Positions 44,825 through 56,892 of a stretch of DNA of 64,000 nt are shown one piece after another. A program made the translations under genes and the position numbers. The notes beneath the pieces are model-generated. The model made no database searches and was not told the DNA's origin. It saw only the letters and a program-made list of their open reading frames with translations. Origin of the DNA: Blastococcus haudaquaticus (GTDB lineage Bacteria > Actinomycetota > Actinomycetes > Mycobacteriales > Geodermatophilaceae); contig NZ_OCNK01000001.1 in NCBI RefSeq assembly GCF_900230285.1, forward strand, positions 310,001-374,000, read 5' to 3'. Within the stretch, counting starts at the first letter, position 1; each line of letters starts with the position of its first letter.

Positions 44825-46545
44825 ACCGGCGTCCCCGGACGCCGGATGAAGGCCGGGCGCAGGGGCAGCGGCGAACTGGTCAGCTCGCCCCCGGCGGTCA
44901 GGGGCAGGGTGAGCCGGAACTGCGCACCCGCGCCCTGCTGACCCCAGACCTGCAGCCAGCCGCCGTGCAGCCGGGCGTCCTCCAGGCTGATGGACAGCCC
45001 GAGCCCACTGCCGCCCACCGTGCGCACCCGCGACGGATCGGCCCGCCAGAAGCGGTCGAACACGTGCTGGGCATCGGCCGAGCTGAGCCCGACACCCTGG
45101 TCGCGCACGGTCACGGCCGCGGCGGTGCGGTTGGCCGCCAGCGTGATCTCGATCGGGCGTCCGGCCCCGTGCTCGATGGCGTTGCCCACGAGGTTGCGCA
45201 GGATGCGCTCCACCCGGCGCGCGTCGACCTCGGCGATCACCGCCTCGTCGGGCCGGCTCACCAGGAGCTGCGAGTCGTGCCGCTCGGCGAGCGCCGCCAT
45301 GCCGTCGACGACCCGCGCGACCAGCGCACCGAGGTCGGCCGGCTCGGAGTCCAGCTCCGCGGCGCCGGCGTCGTAGCGGCTGATCTCCAGCAGGTCGGTG
45401 AGCAACCGCTCGAAGCGGTCCAGCTCCGCCCGCAGGAGCTCGGCCGACCGCGCCACGTGCGCCGGGAAGTCGCCGCGGGCCTCGTGCAGGATCTCGGCCG
45501 CCATCTGCACCGTCGTCAGGGGCGTGCGCAGTTCGTGGGAGACGTCGGAGGTGAACCGCTGCTGGAGCTGGGAGAGGCCCTCCAGCTGGGTGATCTGCCG
45601 CTGCAGGCTGTCGGCCATCGCGTTGAAGCTCGTGGCCAGCCGGGCGAGGTCGTCCTCACCCCGGACCACCATGCGTTCCTCGAGCTGGCCCTCCGCCAGC
45701 CGCTGCGCCGTCCCGGCCGCTCGGCGGACCGGGTCGACCACGAGCCGGGTGACCAGCACGCCGATGCCCACGACGAACAGGGTGAGCGCGATCCCGCTGA
45801 TCACCACCGTGCTGCGGATCAGCGAGAGGCTCTCCGCCTCTTGCTCCAGGGGGAAGGCGTAGTACAGCTCGACCTGCTGAGCACCGTCGGCGTCGCTGGG
45901 CACCGCGGCGCCGATGAGCAGGGTCGCCTGCGGCTCACCCGAGAGGTCGGGCACCGCGTGGTACTTCCGCGACTGGCCGCCCGAGGCGACATCGGCCCGC
46001 AGGGCCGCGGGCAGCGCGTCCAGGACCGCCCGCCGGCTGTAGGCCGGCCGCTCGATGTCCCCGACGCGGTGGACCATGACCACCTCGAAGTCACCGGCCG
46101 CACCGCCCCGCTGCAACAGGGCGGTCACCGTGCGGTCGAGGGTCGAACGGACGCTCGCGGCGTCACCCGGCGCGATCGCGGGCAGCTGGGTCTGGGCGTA
46201 GGCGACCCCCGACTGCGCCTGGTCGATGGCCGCCTCCTCCTTGACCGACAGCAGCTGGTCGCGGATCTGGCTGAACAGCACCAGGCTCACGATGATCACG
46301 ACGGTGCCGGCCACCACCATCGTGATCGCGCCGATGCGCACCTGGAGCGACGACCGCCAGGCGTGCAGCGCCCGGGCCGTCCCGCGCCGCAGGGACGTCT
46401 GCAGCCGGCGACGGCCACGGCCGGCGCGCCGCCGCAGGCCCCGGCGGATCCGCCGGGCCTGGCCGCCCGCCGCGCCCCGCCGGTCCGGCCCGGGCGCCGG
46501 CGCGGGCGCCTCGGAGCTGCCGGTCGGCAGGGCGGTGCGGGTCAC
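44821..46545 (-). CDS. mtrB: MtrB sensor histidine kinase
   Basis: About 574 residues from GTG 46545. Arg-rich cytoplasmic N terminus, first membrane helix (IGAITMVVAGTVVIIVSLVL, about 71-91), extracytoplasmic sensor region (about 92-240), second helix (about 243-263), HAMP (RLVVDPVRRAAGTAQRLAEG), then H-box SDVSHELRTPLTTVQMA with the phosphoryl-accepting His near 336, N-box NLVGNAIEHGAG, G1 VRDQGVGLSS and G2 GGSGLGLSIS. It phosphorylates MtrA. The upstream N terminus is unusually basic, with about 30 Arg in 60 residues. 34 nt separate it from mtrA. Confidence 0.95.
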   Translation of the reverse strand: MTRTALPTGSSEAPAPAPGPDRRGAAGGQARRIRRGLRRRAGRGRRRLQTSLRRGTARALHAWRSSLQVRIGAITMVVAGTVVIIVSLVLFSQIRDQLLSVKEEAAIDQAQSGVAYAQTQLPAIAPGDAASVRSTLDRTVTALLQRGGAAGDFEVVMVHRVGDIERPAYSRRAVLDALPAALRADVASGGQSRKYHAVPDLSGEPQATLLIGAAVPSDADGAQQVELYYAFPLEQEAESLSLIRSTVVISGIALTLFVVGIGVLVTRLVVDPVRRAAGTAQRLAEGQLEERMVVRGEDDLARLATSFNAMADSLQRQITQLEGLSQLQQRFTSDVSHELRTPLTTVQMAAEILHEARGDFPAHVARSAELLRAELDRFERLLTDLLEISRYDAGAAELDSEPADLGALVARVVDGMAALAERHDSQLLVSRPDEAVIAEVDARRVERILRNLVGNAIEHGAGRPIEITLAANRTAAAVTVRDQGVGLSSADAQHVFDRFWRADPSRVRTVGGSGLGLSISLEDARLHGGWLQVWGQQGAGAQFRLTLPLTAGGELTSSPLPLRPAFIRRPGTPV

Positions 46546-46579
46546 CGCCCCATTGTGCGGGTCGCAGCGGCCATCGCTG

Positions 46580-47296
46580 TCAGGACGGGCCCGCCTTGTA
46601 CCCGACGCCACGGACGGTCAGCACGACCTCGGGCTTCTCCGGGTCGCGCTCGATCTTGGCGCGCAGCCGCTGCACGTGGACGTTGACCAGCCGGGTGTCG
46701 GCGGCGTGCCGGTAGCCCCACACCTGCTCGAGCAGCAGCTCGCGGGTGAACACCTGCCGGGGCTTGCGGGCCAGCGCGACCAGCAGGTCGAACTCCAGCG
46801 GCGTCAGGGCGATCGCGACGCCGTCGCGGGTGACCTGGTGGGCCGGGACGTCGATCTGCACGTCGCCGATGGCCAGGTTCTCCGCCTGCCCGGTCTCGCC
46901 GCGGCGCAGCTGTGCCCGGACGCGGGCGACCAGCTCCACCGGCTTGAAGGGCTTGGTCACGTAGTCGTCGGCGCCGGCCTCCAGCCCCTGGACGACGTCG
47001 ATCGTGTCGCCCTTGGCGGTCAGCATGACGATGGGCACCGTCGACTGGGTGCGGATGTCCTGGCAGATCTGCAGGCCGTTGCGACCGGGCAGCATCAGGT
47101 CCAGGAGCACGAGGTCCGGTCGCGTCTGCTGGAAGACACCGACCGCGCGGTTGCCGTCGGAGACGAAGGCGGGCTCGTAGCCCTCGCGCCGCAGCACGAT
47201 GCCGAGCATCTCGGCGAGGGCGGCGTCGTCGTCGACGACGAGGACACGGCCGCGGCTGGGCCCGTTCTGCGGAGCGGTGGGTGGCACGGCGACCAT
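46580..47296 (-). CDS. mtrA: MtrA response regulator (OmpR family)
   Basis: About 238 residues taking ATG 47296. Receiver domain with VLVVDDDAALAEMLG, phospho-accepting Asp in LVLLDLMLPG (about residue 66) and VTKPFKPVELVAR; C-terminal winged helix LTPLEFDLLVALARKPRQVF ... VNVHVQRLRAKIERDPEKPEVVLTVRG. MtrA controls cell-wall and division genes and is essential in mycobacteria. A GTG at 47326 would add ten residues, but overlaps the hairpin at 47311-47350, so the inner ATG is preferred. Leads the mtrA-mtrB-lpqB operon. Confidence 0.96.
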   Translation of the reverse strand: MVAVPPTAPQNGPSRGRVLVVDDDAALAEMLGIVLRREGYEPAFVSDGNRAVGVFQQTRPDLVLLDLMLPGRNGLQICQDIRTQSTVPIVMLTAKGDTIDVVQGLEAGADDYVTKPFKPVELVARVRAQLRRGETGQAENLAIGDVQIDVPAHQVTRDGVAIALTPLEFDLLVALARKPRQVFTRELLLEQVWGYRHAADTRLVNVHVQRLRAKIERDPEKPEVVLTVRGVGYKAGPS

Positions 47297-47310
47297 TCTG
47301 CCTGTCTGGC

Positions 47311-47350
47311 GGGGAAAGCGGCCCACCCGTGAGGGTGAGCCGCTTTCCCC
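47311..47350 (-). terminator. near-perfect hairpin between sahH and mtrA
   Basis: Stem GGGGAAAGCGGC (47311-47322) pairs with GCCGCTTTCCCC (47339-47350), and an inner CACCC-GTGA-GGGTG continues it, giving about 17 bp with a GTGA loop. It lies 11-76 nt downstream of the sahH stop, after the covarying element, and just upstream of mtrA. It may terminate sahH or attenuate mtrA. Confidence 0.75.
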
Positions 47351-47361
47351 GGTGACCGGAT

Positions 47362-47425
47362 GGAACGGCCCCCTCCCAGGGGCCCGCGCCGAGCGGAGCG
47401 AGGCGTGGGGAGGGAGGGGGTCCTC

Positions 47426-47427
<2 letters not shown>
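47362..47427 (-). repeat. 3'-end hairpin element, copy 5 (after sahH stop)
   Basis: On the minus strand GAGGACCCC follows the sahH TGA. Outer arms CCCCCTCCC / GGGAGGGGG (47420-47412 and 47377-47369) are perfectly complementary and different from other copies. Inner stem CCCCACGCC / GGCGCGGG. The loop, read here TCGCTCCGCTC, differs by a small change from the TCGCACGCTC consensus. It is followed by the 47311-47350 hairpin. Confidence 0.8.
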
Positions 47428-48928
<1,501 letters not shown>

Positions 48929-49057
48929 GTCGCTCCAGGGTGCGTGCCGGTGCCGTGCGGGCGATGCAGGAGGTGATCGGCGCACGGCAGCGGGCTCTCG
49001 GCGGTCGCTGAAAAGAGCGAGCGTGCCGAGGCTTCGGCGGGGCTCGTACCGCCGTCC

Positions 49058-49085
49058 ACGATACGTCGTGACCGGTCCGTGACAA
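49058..49085 (-). promoter_or_regulatory. promoter candidate for sahH
   Basis: On the minus strand TTGTCA (49085-49080), a 16-bp spacer and TATCGT (49063-49058) resemble SigA-type -35 and -10 elements. Transcription would start near 49050 and give a leader of about 120 nt. The leader contains GCCGTGC / GCACGGC arms enclosing CACCTCCT, itself a copy of the 16S rRNA anti-Shine-Dalgarno sequence. Confidence 0.45.
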
Positions 49086-49180
49086 AGCCCCCACACCGAC
49101 CCCCACACACCGGCCCCAGCACCGACCTCCTCCACGGCACCGCCCCCCGTCGGCGCCGGGCGGGGAGGAGGAGGCGGCGC

Positions 49181-50356
49181 TCAGGCGAGGTTCGTCGTCG
49201 CCCGGTGGACGACGCCCGGGCCGCGTGCGGTGACCGGTGCGCCGGCAGGGACGAAGGCCGACTGCCCCTTGTCCAGCACCACCTCGCCCTCCGGCGAGGT
49301 CAGCACGACCGTGCCTTCCGTGCACAGCAGCAGCTGCGGCCCGCCGGTCGTGAGCGTGCCCTCCTGCACACCCAGCTGGCACCGGGTCAGGTCGAAGTCC
49401 TCGACCGGCACCGGGTAGCGCAGTCCGCCCGGGCCGAGCACCGGATGGATGACCGGGACCCGCCCGTCGGTGAAGTCCAGCACCTCGATCAGCGCCGCCA
49501 GGTCGACGTACTTGCCGGTCAGCCCGCCGCGCAGCACGTTGTCCGAGCTCGCCATGATCTCCACGCCGGCGCCCGAGAGGTAGGCGTGCAGGTTGCCGGC
49601 GGGCAGGAACACCGCCTCCCCCGGCGAGAGCTTGAGGTGGTTGCACATCAGCGAGATGACCACGCCCGGGTCACCGGGGTAGGTCTCCGCCAGCGACGCC
49701 GCCCACCGGTAGGTGTTGATGAACTCCGGGTCGTGGGCGGCCACGAAGCGGGCCGCGGCCTCGGCGACCGCGCTGACAAGGACCGCACGGTGATCCGGGT
49801 TCAGGGCGAGCAGCTGCGGGATGGCCGCGCGCAGCCCGCCGCGGGCCAGGGCCGCGATCGTGGGCTTGAGCTCGGGCACCTGGAGCTTGGCCAGGCAGTG
49901 CAGCGACTCCTCGACCGGGCGGAAGCCGCACAAGGCCTCGACGGGGGTCAGCGCCAGCAGCAGCTCCGGCTTGTGGAACGGGTCCTTGAACGTCCGCGTC
50001 GCGTCGTCGCGCGGAACGCCCGCGGCCTCCTCGGCGGCGAAGCCGGCCTGCGCCTGCTCCGGCGTGGGATGCGCCTGCAGCGACAGGGGCTTGTCGGCGG
50101 CGAGCACCTTCAGCAGGAACGGCAGACGCGAGCCGAACCGCTCGCGGACCTCGGCCCCGAGCAGGAGGTCGGGCTGTTCCTCGATCGCCTTGTCCAGGGA
50201 GGTGCCGTTGGACAGCACGCTGGGGGCATCGGGGTGCGCCCCCATCCACAGCTCGGCGTAGGGCTGGTCGGCCGGGCTGGGCTCACCCAGGAGCTCGGGG
50301 ATCACGGTGCGCGAGCCCCACGGGTAATGACGCACGGTGTTCTGCAGCTGCCACAT
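49181..50356 (-). CDS. manA: mannose-6-phosphate isomerase, class I
   Basis: 391 residues from ATG 50356. MWQLQNTVRHYPWGSRTVIP, AELWMGAHPDAPS and LSLQAHPTPEQAQAGF carry zinc ligands (Gln, His of the QAHP motif). NHLKLSPGEAVFLPAGNLHAYLSGAGVEIMASSDNV-region residues complete the active site. Interconverts mannose-6-P and fructose-6-P, feeding GDP-mannose for glycolipids together with manB. The C-terminal beta-barrel is complete. Between its stop and sahH lies a C/A-rich tract and the sahH promoter; no clear terminator. Confidence 0.95.
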   Translation of the reverse strand: MWQLQNTVRHYPWGSRTVIPELLGEPSPADQPYAELWMGAHPDAPSVLSNGTSLDKAIEEQPDLLLGAEVRERFGSRLPFLLKVLAADKPLSLQAHPTPEQAQAGFAAEEAAGVPRDDATRTFKDPFHKPELLLALTPVEALCGFRPVEESLHCLAKLQVPELKPTIAALARGGLRAAIPQLLALNPDHRAVLVSAVAEAAARFVAAHDPEFINTYRWAASLAETYPGDPGVVISLMCNHLKLSPGEAVFLPAGNLHAYLSGAGVEIMASSDNVLRGGLTGKYVDLAALIEVLDFTDGRVPVIHPVLGPGGLRYPVPVEDFDLTRCQLGVQEGTLTTGGPQLLLCTEGTVVLTSPEGEVVLDKGQSAFVPAGAPVTARGPGVVHRATTNLA

Positions 50357-50476
50357 CGGCGCGACACTATCGCCCACCCGCCCGGCGGGCGGGCGCCGCG
50401 CACCACCGGCCCCAGTGGTGGTCTGCGGCAACGCGGCCCCCAGGGCGGCACCGTCGCCGCTGCGCCGCCCGTGCTG

Positions 50477-52249
<1,773 letters not shown>

Positions 52250-52317
52250 GACTCCTACTGTCCCCCACCCGCGCCCGGCCCCGTCCGGAGGCTCACGGCG
52301 AGCCAGGTGACGTGCTG

Positions 52318-52381
52318 GAACGGCCCTCCTGCAGGGGCCCGCCGCGAGCGTGCGAGTGGCGGGGGGCAGGGGGGTCCTTCT
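52318..52381 (-). repeat. 3'-end hairpin element, copy 4 (after DUF808 stop)
   Basis: On the minus strand, AAGAAGGACCCC follows the DUF808 TGA. Outer arms CCCCCCTGC and GCAGGAGGG pair apart from one wobble; loop TCGCACGCTCGCGG. It lies between DUF808 and glpD on the same strand. A related half-element (GTCCGGAGGCTC) lies just beyond at 52283-52294, shared with the copy after secA. Confidence 0.78.
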
Positions 52382-53326
52382 TCAGTGCGCCTCGGCCGGC
52401 TTCTTGCGCCGGTGCACCGTCAGGTTCATGACCAGCACGATCAGGGCGCCGACGACGAGCCCGAGCAGCGCACTGCCGAGGGTGTTCACGATCCAGCCCA
52501 CGACGCCGCCGACCGCGCCCGTCGCCTCCTTCGCCGCCTCCTCGAGGTGGTGCACGAACTCGTAGATCGGGTGGAAGCCCAGCTCGTCGGTGCCCACCAG
52601 GATGATGTGCCCGCCGACCCAGAGCATCGCGGCCGTCCCGACGATCGTCAGGGCGGTCAGCAGCTTCGGCATGCCCTTGACCAGCCCGCGGCCGAAGGCG
52701 GCCACCCCCTTGCCCGACCTCTGGGACAGGCTCAGGCCGACGTCGTCCATCTTCACGATGACACCGACGACGCCGTACACCAGCACGGTGATGCCGACCG
52801 CGACGACCGCCAGGATGATCGCCCGGGACACGAACGCCTCGGAGGCCACCTCGTTGAGCGAGATGACCATGATCTCCGCCGACAGGATGAAGTCGGTGCG
52901 GACGGCACCGGTGACGATGGTCTTCTCGTCCGGGAGCGCCTCCTCCACGGATGCGTGCGCCTCGGCGTGCCCGCTGACCCGGTGCCAGATCTTCTCCGCG
53001 CCCTCGTAGCAGAGGTAGGCCCCGCCGATCATGAGGATCGGGGTCAGCAGCCAGGGCAGGAACTGGCTGAGCAGCAGGATCACCGGCAGGATGATGAGCA
53101 GCTTGTTGCGCAGGGAGCCCAGCGCGATCTTGCGGATGATCGGCAGCTCGCGTTCGGCGTTCAGCCCGTGCACGTACTGCGGCGTGACGGCCGTGTCGTC
53201 GACGACCACCCCGGCGGCCTTGATGCTCGCCCGGCCGGCGGCGGCCCCGATGTCGTCGATCGACGCGGCGGCTGCACGCGCCAGCACCGCCACGTCGTCC
53301 AGCAGCGCTACGAGTCCACCCGCCAC
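52382..53326 (-). CDS. DUF808 family (YedI-like) membrane protein
   Basis: 314 residues. AVLARAAAASIDDIGAAAGR at the N terminus, then at least six membrane helices (LLIILPVILLLSQFLPWLL, LTPILMIGGAYLCYEGAEKI, ILAVVAVGITVLVYGVVGVI, LLTALTIVGTAAMLWVGGHI, GGVVGWIVNTLGSALLG, LVVGALIVLVMNLTVH). DUF808 family; function unknown. It lies alone between glpD and the SIS gene; its leader (53327-53471) carries two CGCGCCGGCCGT direct repeats (53404 and 53460). The C terminus is basic. Confidence 0.88.
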   Translation of the reverse strand: MAGGLVALLDDVAVLARAAAASIDDIGAAAGRASIKAAGVVVDDTAVTPQYVHGLNAERELPIIRKIALGSLRNKLLIILPVILLLSQFLPWLLTPILMIGGAYLCYEGAEKIWHRVSGHAEAHASVEEALPDEKTIVTGAVRTDFILSAEIMVISLNEVASEAFVSRAIILAVVAVGITVLVYGVVGVIVKMDDVGLSLSQRSGKGVAAFGRGLVKGMPKLLTALTIVGTAAMLWVGGHIILVGTDELGFHPIYEFVHHLEEAAKEATGAVGGVVGWIVNTLGSALLGLVVGALIVLVMNLTVHRRKKPAEAH

Positions 53327-53471
53327 GTGAGGGTCCTTCCGGTCGTGAGCACCAGCGTGCTGTTCCAGTGATGGTGTCTGTCGGGTCCTGCGGTGCGCGA
53401 CTGCGCGCCGGCCGTCGGGGTGGACTACCCGGCGAGGGGCGGTCGAACGCGCCGGGGCCGCGCCGGCCGTG

Positions 53472-54608
53472 TCACGGTCGCCGCGCCCGCTCGTTGTCCA
53501 CGGCCAGGGCCAGGTAGACGGCGGTGAAGTCGGCCACGGCCAGCTGCCTGGCCAGCCGGGGCAACCGCGCGAACCGGCCGGGCTCGCCGTGCTCGGCCAG
53601 CCCGCTCACCGGGACGGTGTGCGTGGCCGCGGTGCGCAGCACCTCGTCCATGGCCGCCGGCGCCGACCGTGGTTCGCGCTCGCCCGCGCCGGGTCCGGGG
53701 GCGTCGGTGTCGCGGATGGTGAGGAGCCGCAGCCGGCGACCCGGGTCGTCGGCGCGGTCCCGGAAGAAGTCGTCGGCGTCCCGCGGGGCCAGCGGGCCAC
53801 CGAGGACCGCGCAGGCGGCGACGCGCTGGTCGGGCAGCCGGAAGGCGCTCGCGGGCAGCCCGGCCAGGGTGGCGAGCTGGTCGACGATCCGGGTGGCGGC
53901 CGCGTCGGCCATCGGGCCCTCCGCGGCGATGACCGGCAGCGCGTCCAGCAGCTCCAGGGCCAACGTCTTGGCCGGGTTCACGAAGGAGTCCTGAGCGGGA
54001 CCGCACTCCATGGCGATCTCGTCGAGGGCGGCTGCGATCGCCTCCGGATCGGCGACGTCCGCGGGGAGGAGGCCGAGCTCCCGGACCAGGAGGAGGAGCG
54101 GCGTCAGCAGGGACCACAGCGTGGTGTGCCGGGCCCTCGACGCGGGCAGCGCCACGTACGGCGCCCGGGCAGCGGAGCAGGCTGCGTGCAGCGGCGCCTC
54201 CTCCGCCCCGATCCCGACGAGGGACACGCCCCGGCGGGCCGCCTCGTAGGCGGGGGCCACCGCGTAGGCGCCCGCCCCGGTGCGGGTGACGACGACCGCG
54301 ATGTCGCTCGGCCCCGTCCACACCGGCAGCGTCGGCCCGGGGACGACGTCGACGGTGACGGGGCTGGACGGGCCCAGCAGGGCACGCAGGACCGACGCGG
54401 CGACAGCGCCCTCCCGTCGCGCCACGATGACCATTCCGCGGGGGCGCCCGCCCCCCGTGACGCGCTCGAGGCCCGCCTCTGCGGTGAGCCGGGCCGTCTC
54501 CCGCACCTGGGCGCCGGCGCCCGCCACCGCGAGCAGCAGATCTCTGGGGTCGCGGGCACGCAGCAGCTCGAGGTCGTCGAGGACCTCCTCGGCGAACTCC
54601 GGGGTCAC
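53472..54608 (-). CDS. SIS domain protein (phosphosugar isomerase-like)
   Basis: 378 residues. Two SIS-like halves: the first at about 55-200 (MVIVARREGAVAASVLRALL, DIAVVVTRTGAGAYAVAPAY, VSLVGIGAEEAPL), the second C-terminal. The bifunctional phosphoglucose/phosphomannose isomerase family has a conserved Thr-Ser loop in the first half; here it reads VTRTGAGAYA, so catalysis is uncertain. Corresponds to Rv3256c beside manB, and so probably links to mannose metabolism. Starts 28 nt after the Trm112-like stop and likely shares the manB transcript. Confidence 0.85.
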   Translation of the reverse strand: MTPEFAEEVLDDLELLRARDPRDLLLAVAGAGAQVRETARLTAEAGLERVTGGGRPRGMVIVARREGAVAASVLRALLGPSSPVTVDVVPGPTLPVWTGPSDIAVVVTRTGAGAYAVAPAYEAARRGVSLVGIGAEEAPLHAACSAARAPYVALPASRARHTTLWSLLTPLLLLVRELGLLPADVADPEAIAAALDEIAMECGPAQDSFVNPAKTLALELLDALPVIAAEGPMADAAATRIVDQLATLAGLPASAFRLPDQRVAACAVLGGPLAPRDADDFFRDRADDPGRRLRLLTIRDTDAPGPGAGEREPRSAPAAMDEVLRTAATHTVPVSGLAEHGEPGRFARLPRLARQLAVADFTAVYLALAVDNERARRP

Positions 54609-54636
54609 AGGTCTACCGCCATCGGGTCCTCGGCCC

Positions 54637-54837
54637 TCAGCTCCGGTGCCGGGCCTCGTCCAGCAGCAGCACGGGGATGCCGTCGCGCACGGGGAAGGCC
54701 CGGTCGCACGTCGTGCACAACAGCTCGCTCGCCGCCTCGTCGACGGTGAGCGGGCTGTGGTGGGTGTCGGGGCAGGCCAGGATGGCCAGCAGCTCGGGGT
54801 CCAGACCCAGCGGACCGCTCGACGTCGCCCCGGTCAC
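54637..54837 (-). CDS. Trm112-like small zinc protein
   Basis: 66 residues from GTG 54837, overlapping the manB stop by 4 nt. LLAILACPDTHHSPLTVDEA, then CTTCDRAFPVRDGIPVLLLDEA: one Cys plus two Cys in a C-x2-C knuckle (C-x19-C-x2-C) and the typical FPVRDGIPVLL. Trm112 activates methyltransferases; in bacteria the UPF0434/Trm112 family is of unclear role. It sits in the manB-SIS row. Confidence 0.88.
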   Translation of the reverse strand: MTGATSSGPLGLDPELLAILACPDTHHSPLTVDEAASELLCTTCDRAFPVRDGIPVLLLDEARHRS

Positions 54838-56198
54838 GCGCGCACCATGCCCAGGATCTGGTCCCGGAGCTCGGCCATCCGCGGCTCGTCCGGCGCCTCG
54901 ACGTTGAGCCGCAGCAGCGGCTCGGTGTTGCTCGCCCGCAGGTTGAACCAGGCGCCGTCGGGCAGCTGGACGGTCAGGCCGTCCAGCTCGTCCACGGTGA
55001 CGCCCTCGTGCGCCTCGAAGGTGGACCGGACCTCCGCCGCCTTCGCCGGGGCGTCGGCGACGGTGGAGTTGATCTCGCCCGACGCGACGTACCGGCTGTA
55101 GGCCGCCGTGAGCTCCGAGAGCGGGGCGGACTGCTCCCCCAGCGCTGCCAGCACGTGCATGGCCGCGAGCATCCCCGTGTCGGCCCGCCAGAAGTCCCGG
55201 AAGTAGTAGTGCGCGGAGTGCTCGCCGCCGAAGACGGCGTCGGTACGGGCCATCTCCTCCTTGATGAAGGAGTGGCCCACGCGGGTGCGGACGGGCTCTC
55301 CCCCGTGCTCGCGCACGATCTCCGGGACCGCCTTCGAGGTGATCAGGTTGTGGATGATCGTCGTCCCGCGGCCCTTGGCCAGCTCGCGGACGGCGACCAG
55401 CGCCGTCACCGCCGAGGGACTCACCGGGTCGCCGTTCTCGTCGACGACGAAGACGCGGTCGGCGTCCCCGTCGAAGGCCAGGCCGATGTCGGCCCCGTGC
55501 TCGCGGACGGCGGCCTGCAGGTCGACCAGGTTCGCCGGGTCCAGCGGGTTGGCCTCGTGGTTGGGGAAGCTGCCGTCGAGCTCGAAGTACAGCGGCACGA
55601 TCTCCAGCGGCAGCCCGGAGAGGACCACCGGGACGGTGTGCCCGCCCATGCCGTTCCCGGCGTCGACGACGACCTTCAGCCGGCGGATGCCCGACAGGTC
55701 CACGAGCGAGTGCAGGTGTGCCGCGTACCCGGCGAGGACGTCCTGGGAGCTCACCGTCCCGATCCGCTCGGGCTCCCGGTCGTAGCTGTCGCGCTGGGCC
55801 CACTCGCGGATCGTGGCCAGGCCCGAGTCCTGGCCGATCGGCGCCGCACCGGCGCGGCACATCTTGATGCCGTTGTACTGGGCGGGGTTGTGGCTGGCGG
55901 TGAACATCGCTCCCGGCATGTCCAGCGAGCCGGCCGCGTAGTACAGCAGGTCGGTGGAGCCCAGCCCGGCCTCGATGACGTCCACCCCCCGACTGATCAC
56001 GCCCTCGGCGAAGGCGCGGGAGAGGGGGATCGAGGACTCGCGCATGTCGTGCGCCGTGACCACGGAGGTCGCGCCGCTGTCGCTGACCACGAACTCGGCG
56101 AACGCGGCCCCGATGGCACGGCTGGTCGCCTCGTCCCACTCGTCAGGGACGACCCCGCGGACGTCGTAGGCCTTGATGATCGTCGACAGGTCCGGCAA
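54834..56198 (-). CDS. manB: phosphomannomutase/phosphoglucomutase
   Basis: 454 residues. IIKAYDVRGVVPDEW, phosphoserine loop MFTASHNPAQYNG with Ser102, metal-binding FDGDADRVFVV near 240-250, and substrate specificity GGEHSAHYYFRD. The C-terminal domain includes LRASNTEPLLRLNVEA. Converts mannose-6-P to mannose-1-P for GDP-mannose, acting after ManA. The family member next to SIS and DUF3499 is called ManB/PmmA in M. tuberculosis (Rv3257c). Start ATG 56198, no strong Shine-Dalgarno. Confidence 0.95.
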   Translation of the reverse strand: MPDLSTIIKAYDVRGVVPDEWDEATSRAIGAAFAEFVVSDSGATSVVTAHDMRESSIPLSRAFAEGVISRGVDVIEAGLGSTDLLYYAAGSLDMPGAMFTASHNPAQYNGIKMCRAGAAPIGQDSGLATIREWAQRDSYDREPERIGTVSSQDVLAGYAAHLHSLVDLSGIRRLKVVVDAGNGMGGHTVPVVLSGLPLEIVPLYFELDGSFPNHEANPLDPANLVDLQAAVREHGADIGLAFDGDADRVFVVDENGDPVSPSAVTALVAVRELAKGRGTTIIHNLITSKAVPEIVREHGGEPVRTRVGHSFIKEEMARTDAVFGGEHSAHYYFRDFWRADTGMLAAMHVLAALGEQSAPLSELTAAYSRYVASGEINSTVADAPAKAAEVRSTFEAHEGVTVDELDGLTVQLPDGAWFNLRASNTEPLLRLNVEAPDEPRMAELRDQILGMVRA

Positions 56199-56309
56199 CG
56201 CAGCTCACCCTCGTCCTCGCGGCAGTTCGTGCACCCCGGGCGGCACCCGGCCCGCCGACCCTATAAGGACCGCGCTGCTCGCCACCGAGGAAGGACCCCG
56301 ACCCCTGGT

Positions 56310-56329
56310 GCTCGCCCGCTCGGGCGAGC
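56310..56329 (-). terminator. hairpin between DUF3499 and manB
   Basis: GCTCGCCC-GCTC-GGGCGAGC, a perfect 8-bp stem, 38 nt after the DUF3499 stop (minus strand), ahead of manB. A GAAGGACCCCGACCCC stretch at 56289-56305 looks like half of the 3'-end hairpin family, but in the opposite orientation with no partner arm, so I do not count it as a copy. Confidence 0.6.
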
Positions 56330-56366
56330 CGCCGGACGGTGTCGTCGACGGCACCTCGCGACGGGC

Positions 56367-56735
56367 TCAGGTGAGGTCGGGCAGGACCCGGAGGTGGCCG
56401 CGTCGGGTTCCGCTGCCGTCGTCGGCAGGGTTCCGCGGGGGCTCGGGCCGGGCCGCCTCGCGCACGGCGTCGGCGAGCGCGAGCAGGTCGTCGCCGGTCG
56501 GCCCGGCGTCGTCCAGGTCGATCTCGTGCCGGACGACCTCCCAGCCGCGCGGCACGGTCAGCCGCTCGGCGTGGAACTCGCACAGGTCGTAGCTGTGCGG
56601 CTCCGAGAAGGTCGCCAGAGGGCCGACAACGGCCGTCGACTCCGCGTACACGTAGGTCAATGTCGCCGCTGCCGGTTGCGCGCAGCCGCTGCGCGAGCAG
56701 CGACGTGACTGCCTCACCACCGGTTCCTCACGCAT
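56367..56735 (-). CDS. DUF3499 family protein
   Basis: 122 residues from ATG 56735. RQSRRCSRSGCAQPAAATLT gives a Cys-x4-Cys that starts a zinc ribbon; SYDLCEFHAERLTVPRGWEV carries the second Cys and His. A conserved actinobacterial family (Rv3258c-like), function unknown, always next to manB and the metallopeptidase-family gene. The C-terminal third is basic and probably disordered. Divergent from the 56893 gene. Confidence 0.9.
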   Translation of the reverse strand: MREEPVVRQSRRCSRSGCAQPAAATLTYVYAESTAVVGPLATFSEPHSYDLCEFHAERLTVPRGWEVVRHEIDLDDAGPTGDDLLALADAVREAARPEPPRNPADDGSGTRRGHLRVLPDLT

Positions 56736-56892
56736 CGCACAGTAATCGCGCAGAGCGATCCATGGGAGCAGGCACACCGGAAATCTGGCCATGGCCGGAC
56801 GACGGCCGGACAGCCAGCCCCATCCTGCACGATGACCCCGTGGGCACCGACACCGGTCCCGCCTCCTCACCCGGCCGTAGGCTCGCACCGCC

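Noticed and set aside
48929-49180. SAH or SAM riboswitch upstream of sahH
   Set aside because: I do not see the conserved cores of those riboswitches, only a possible hairpin; reported as a structured leader instead.
56289-56305. Further copy of the 3'-end hairpin element
   Set aside because: Only one arm-like end (GAAGGACCCCGACCCC) is present, in the opposite orientation, without a partner arm or conserved loop.
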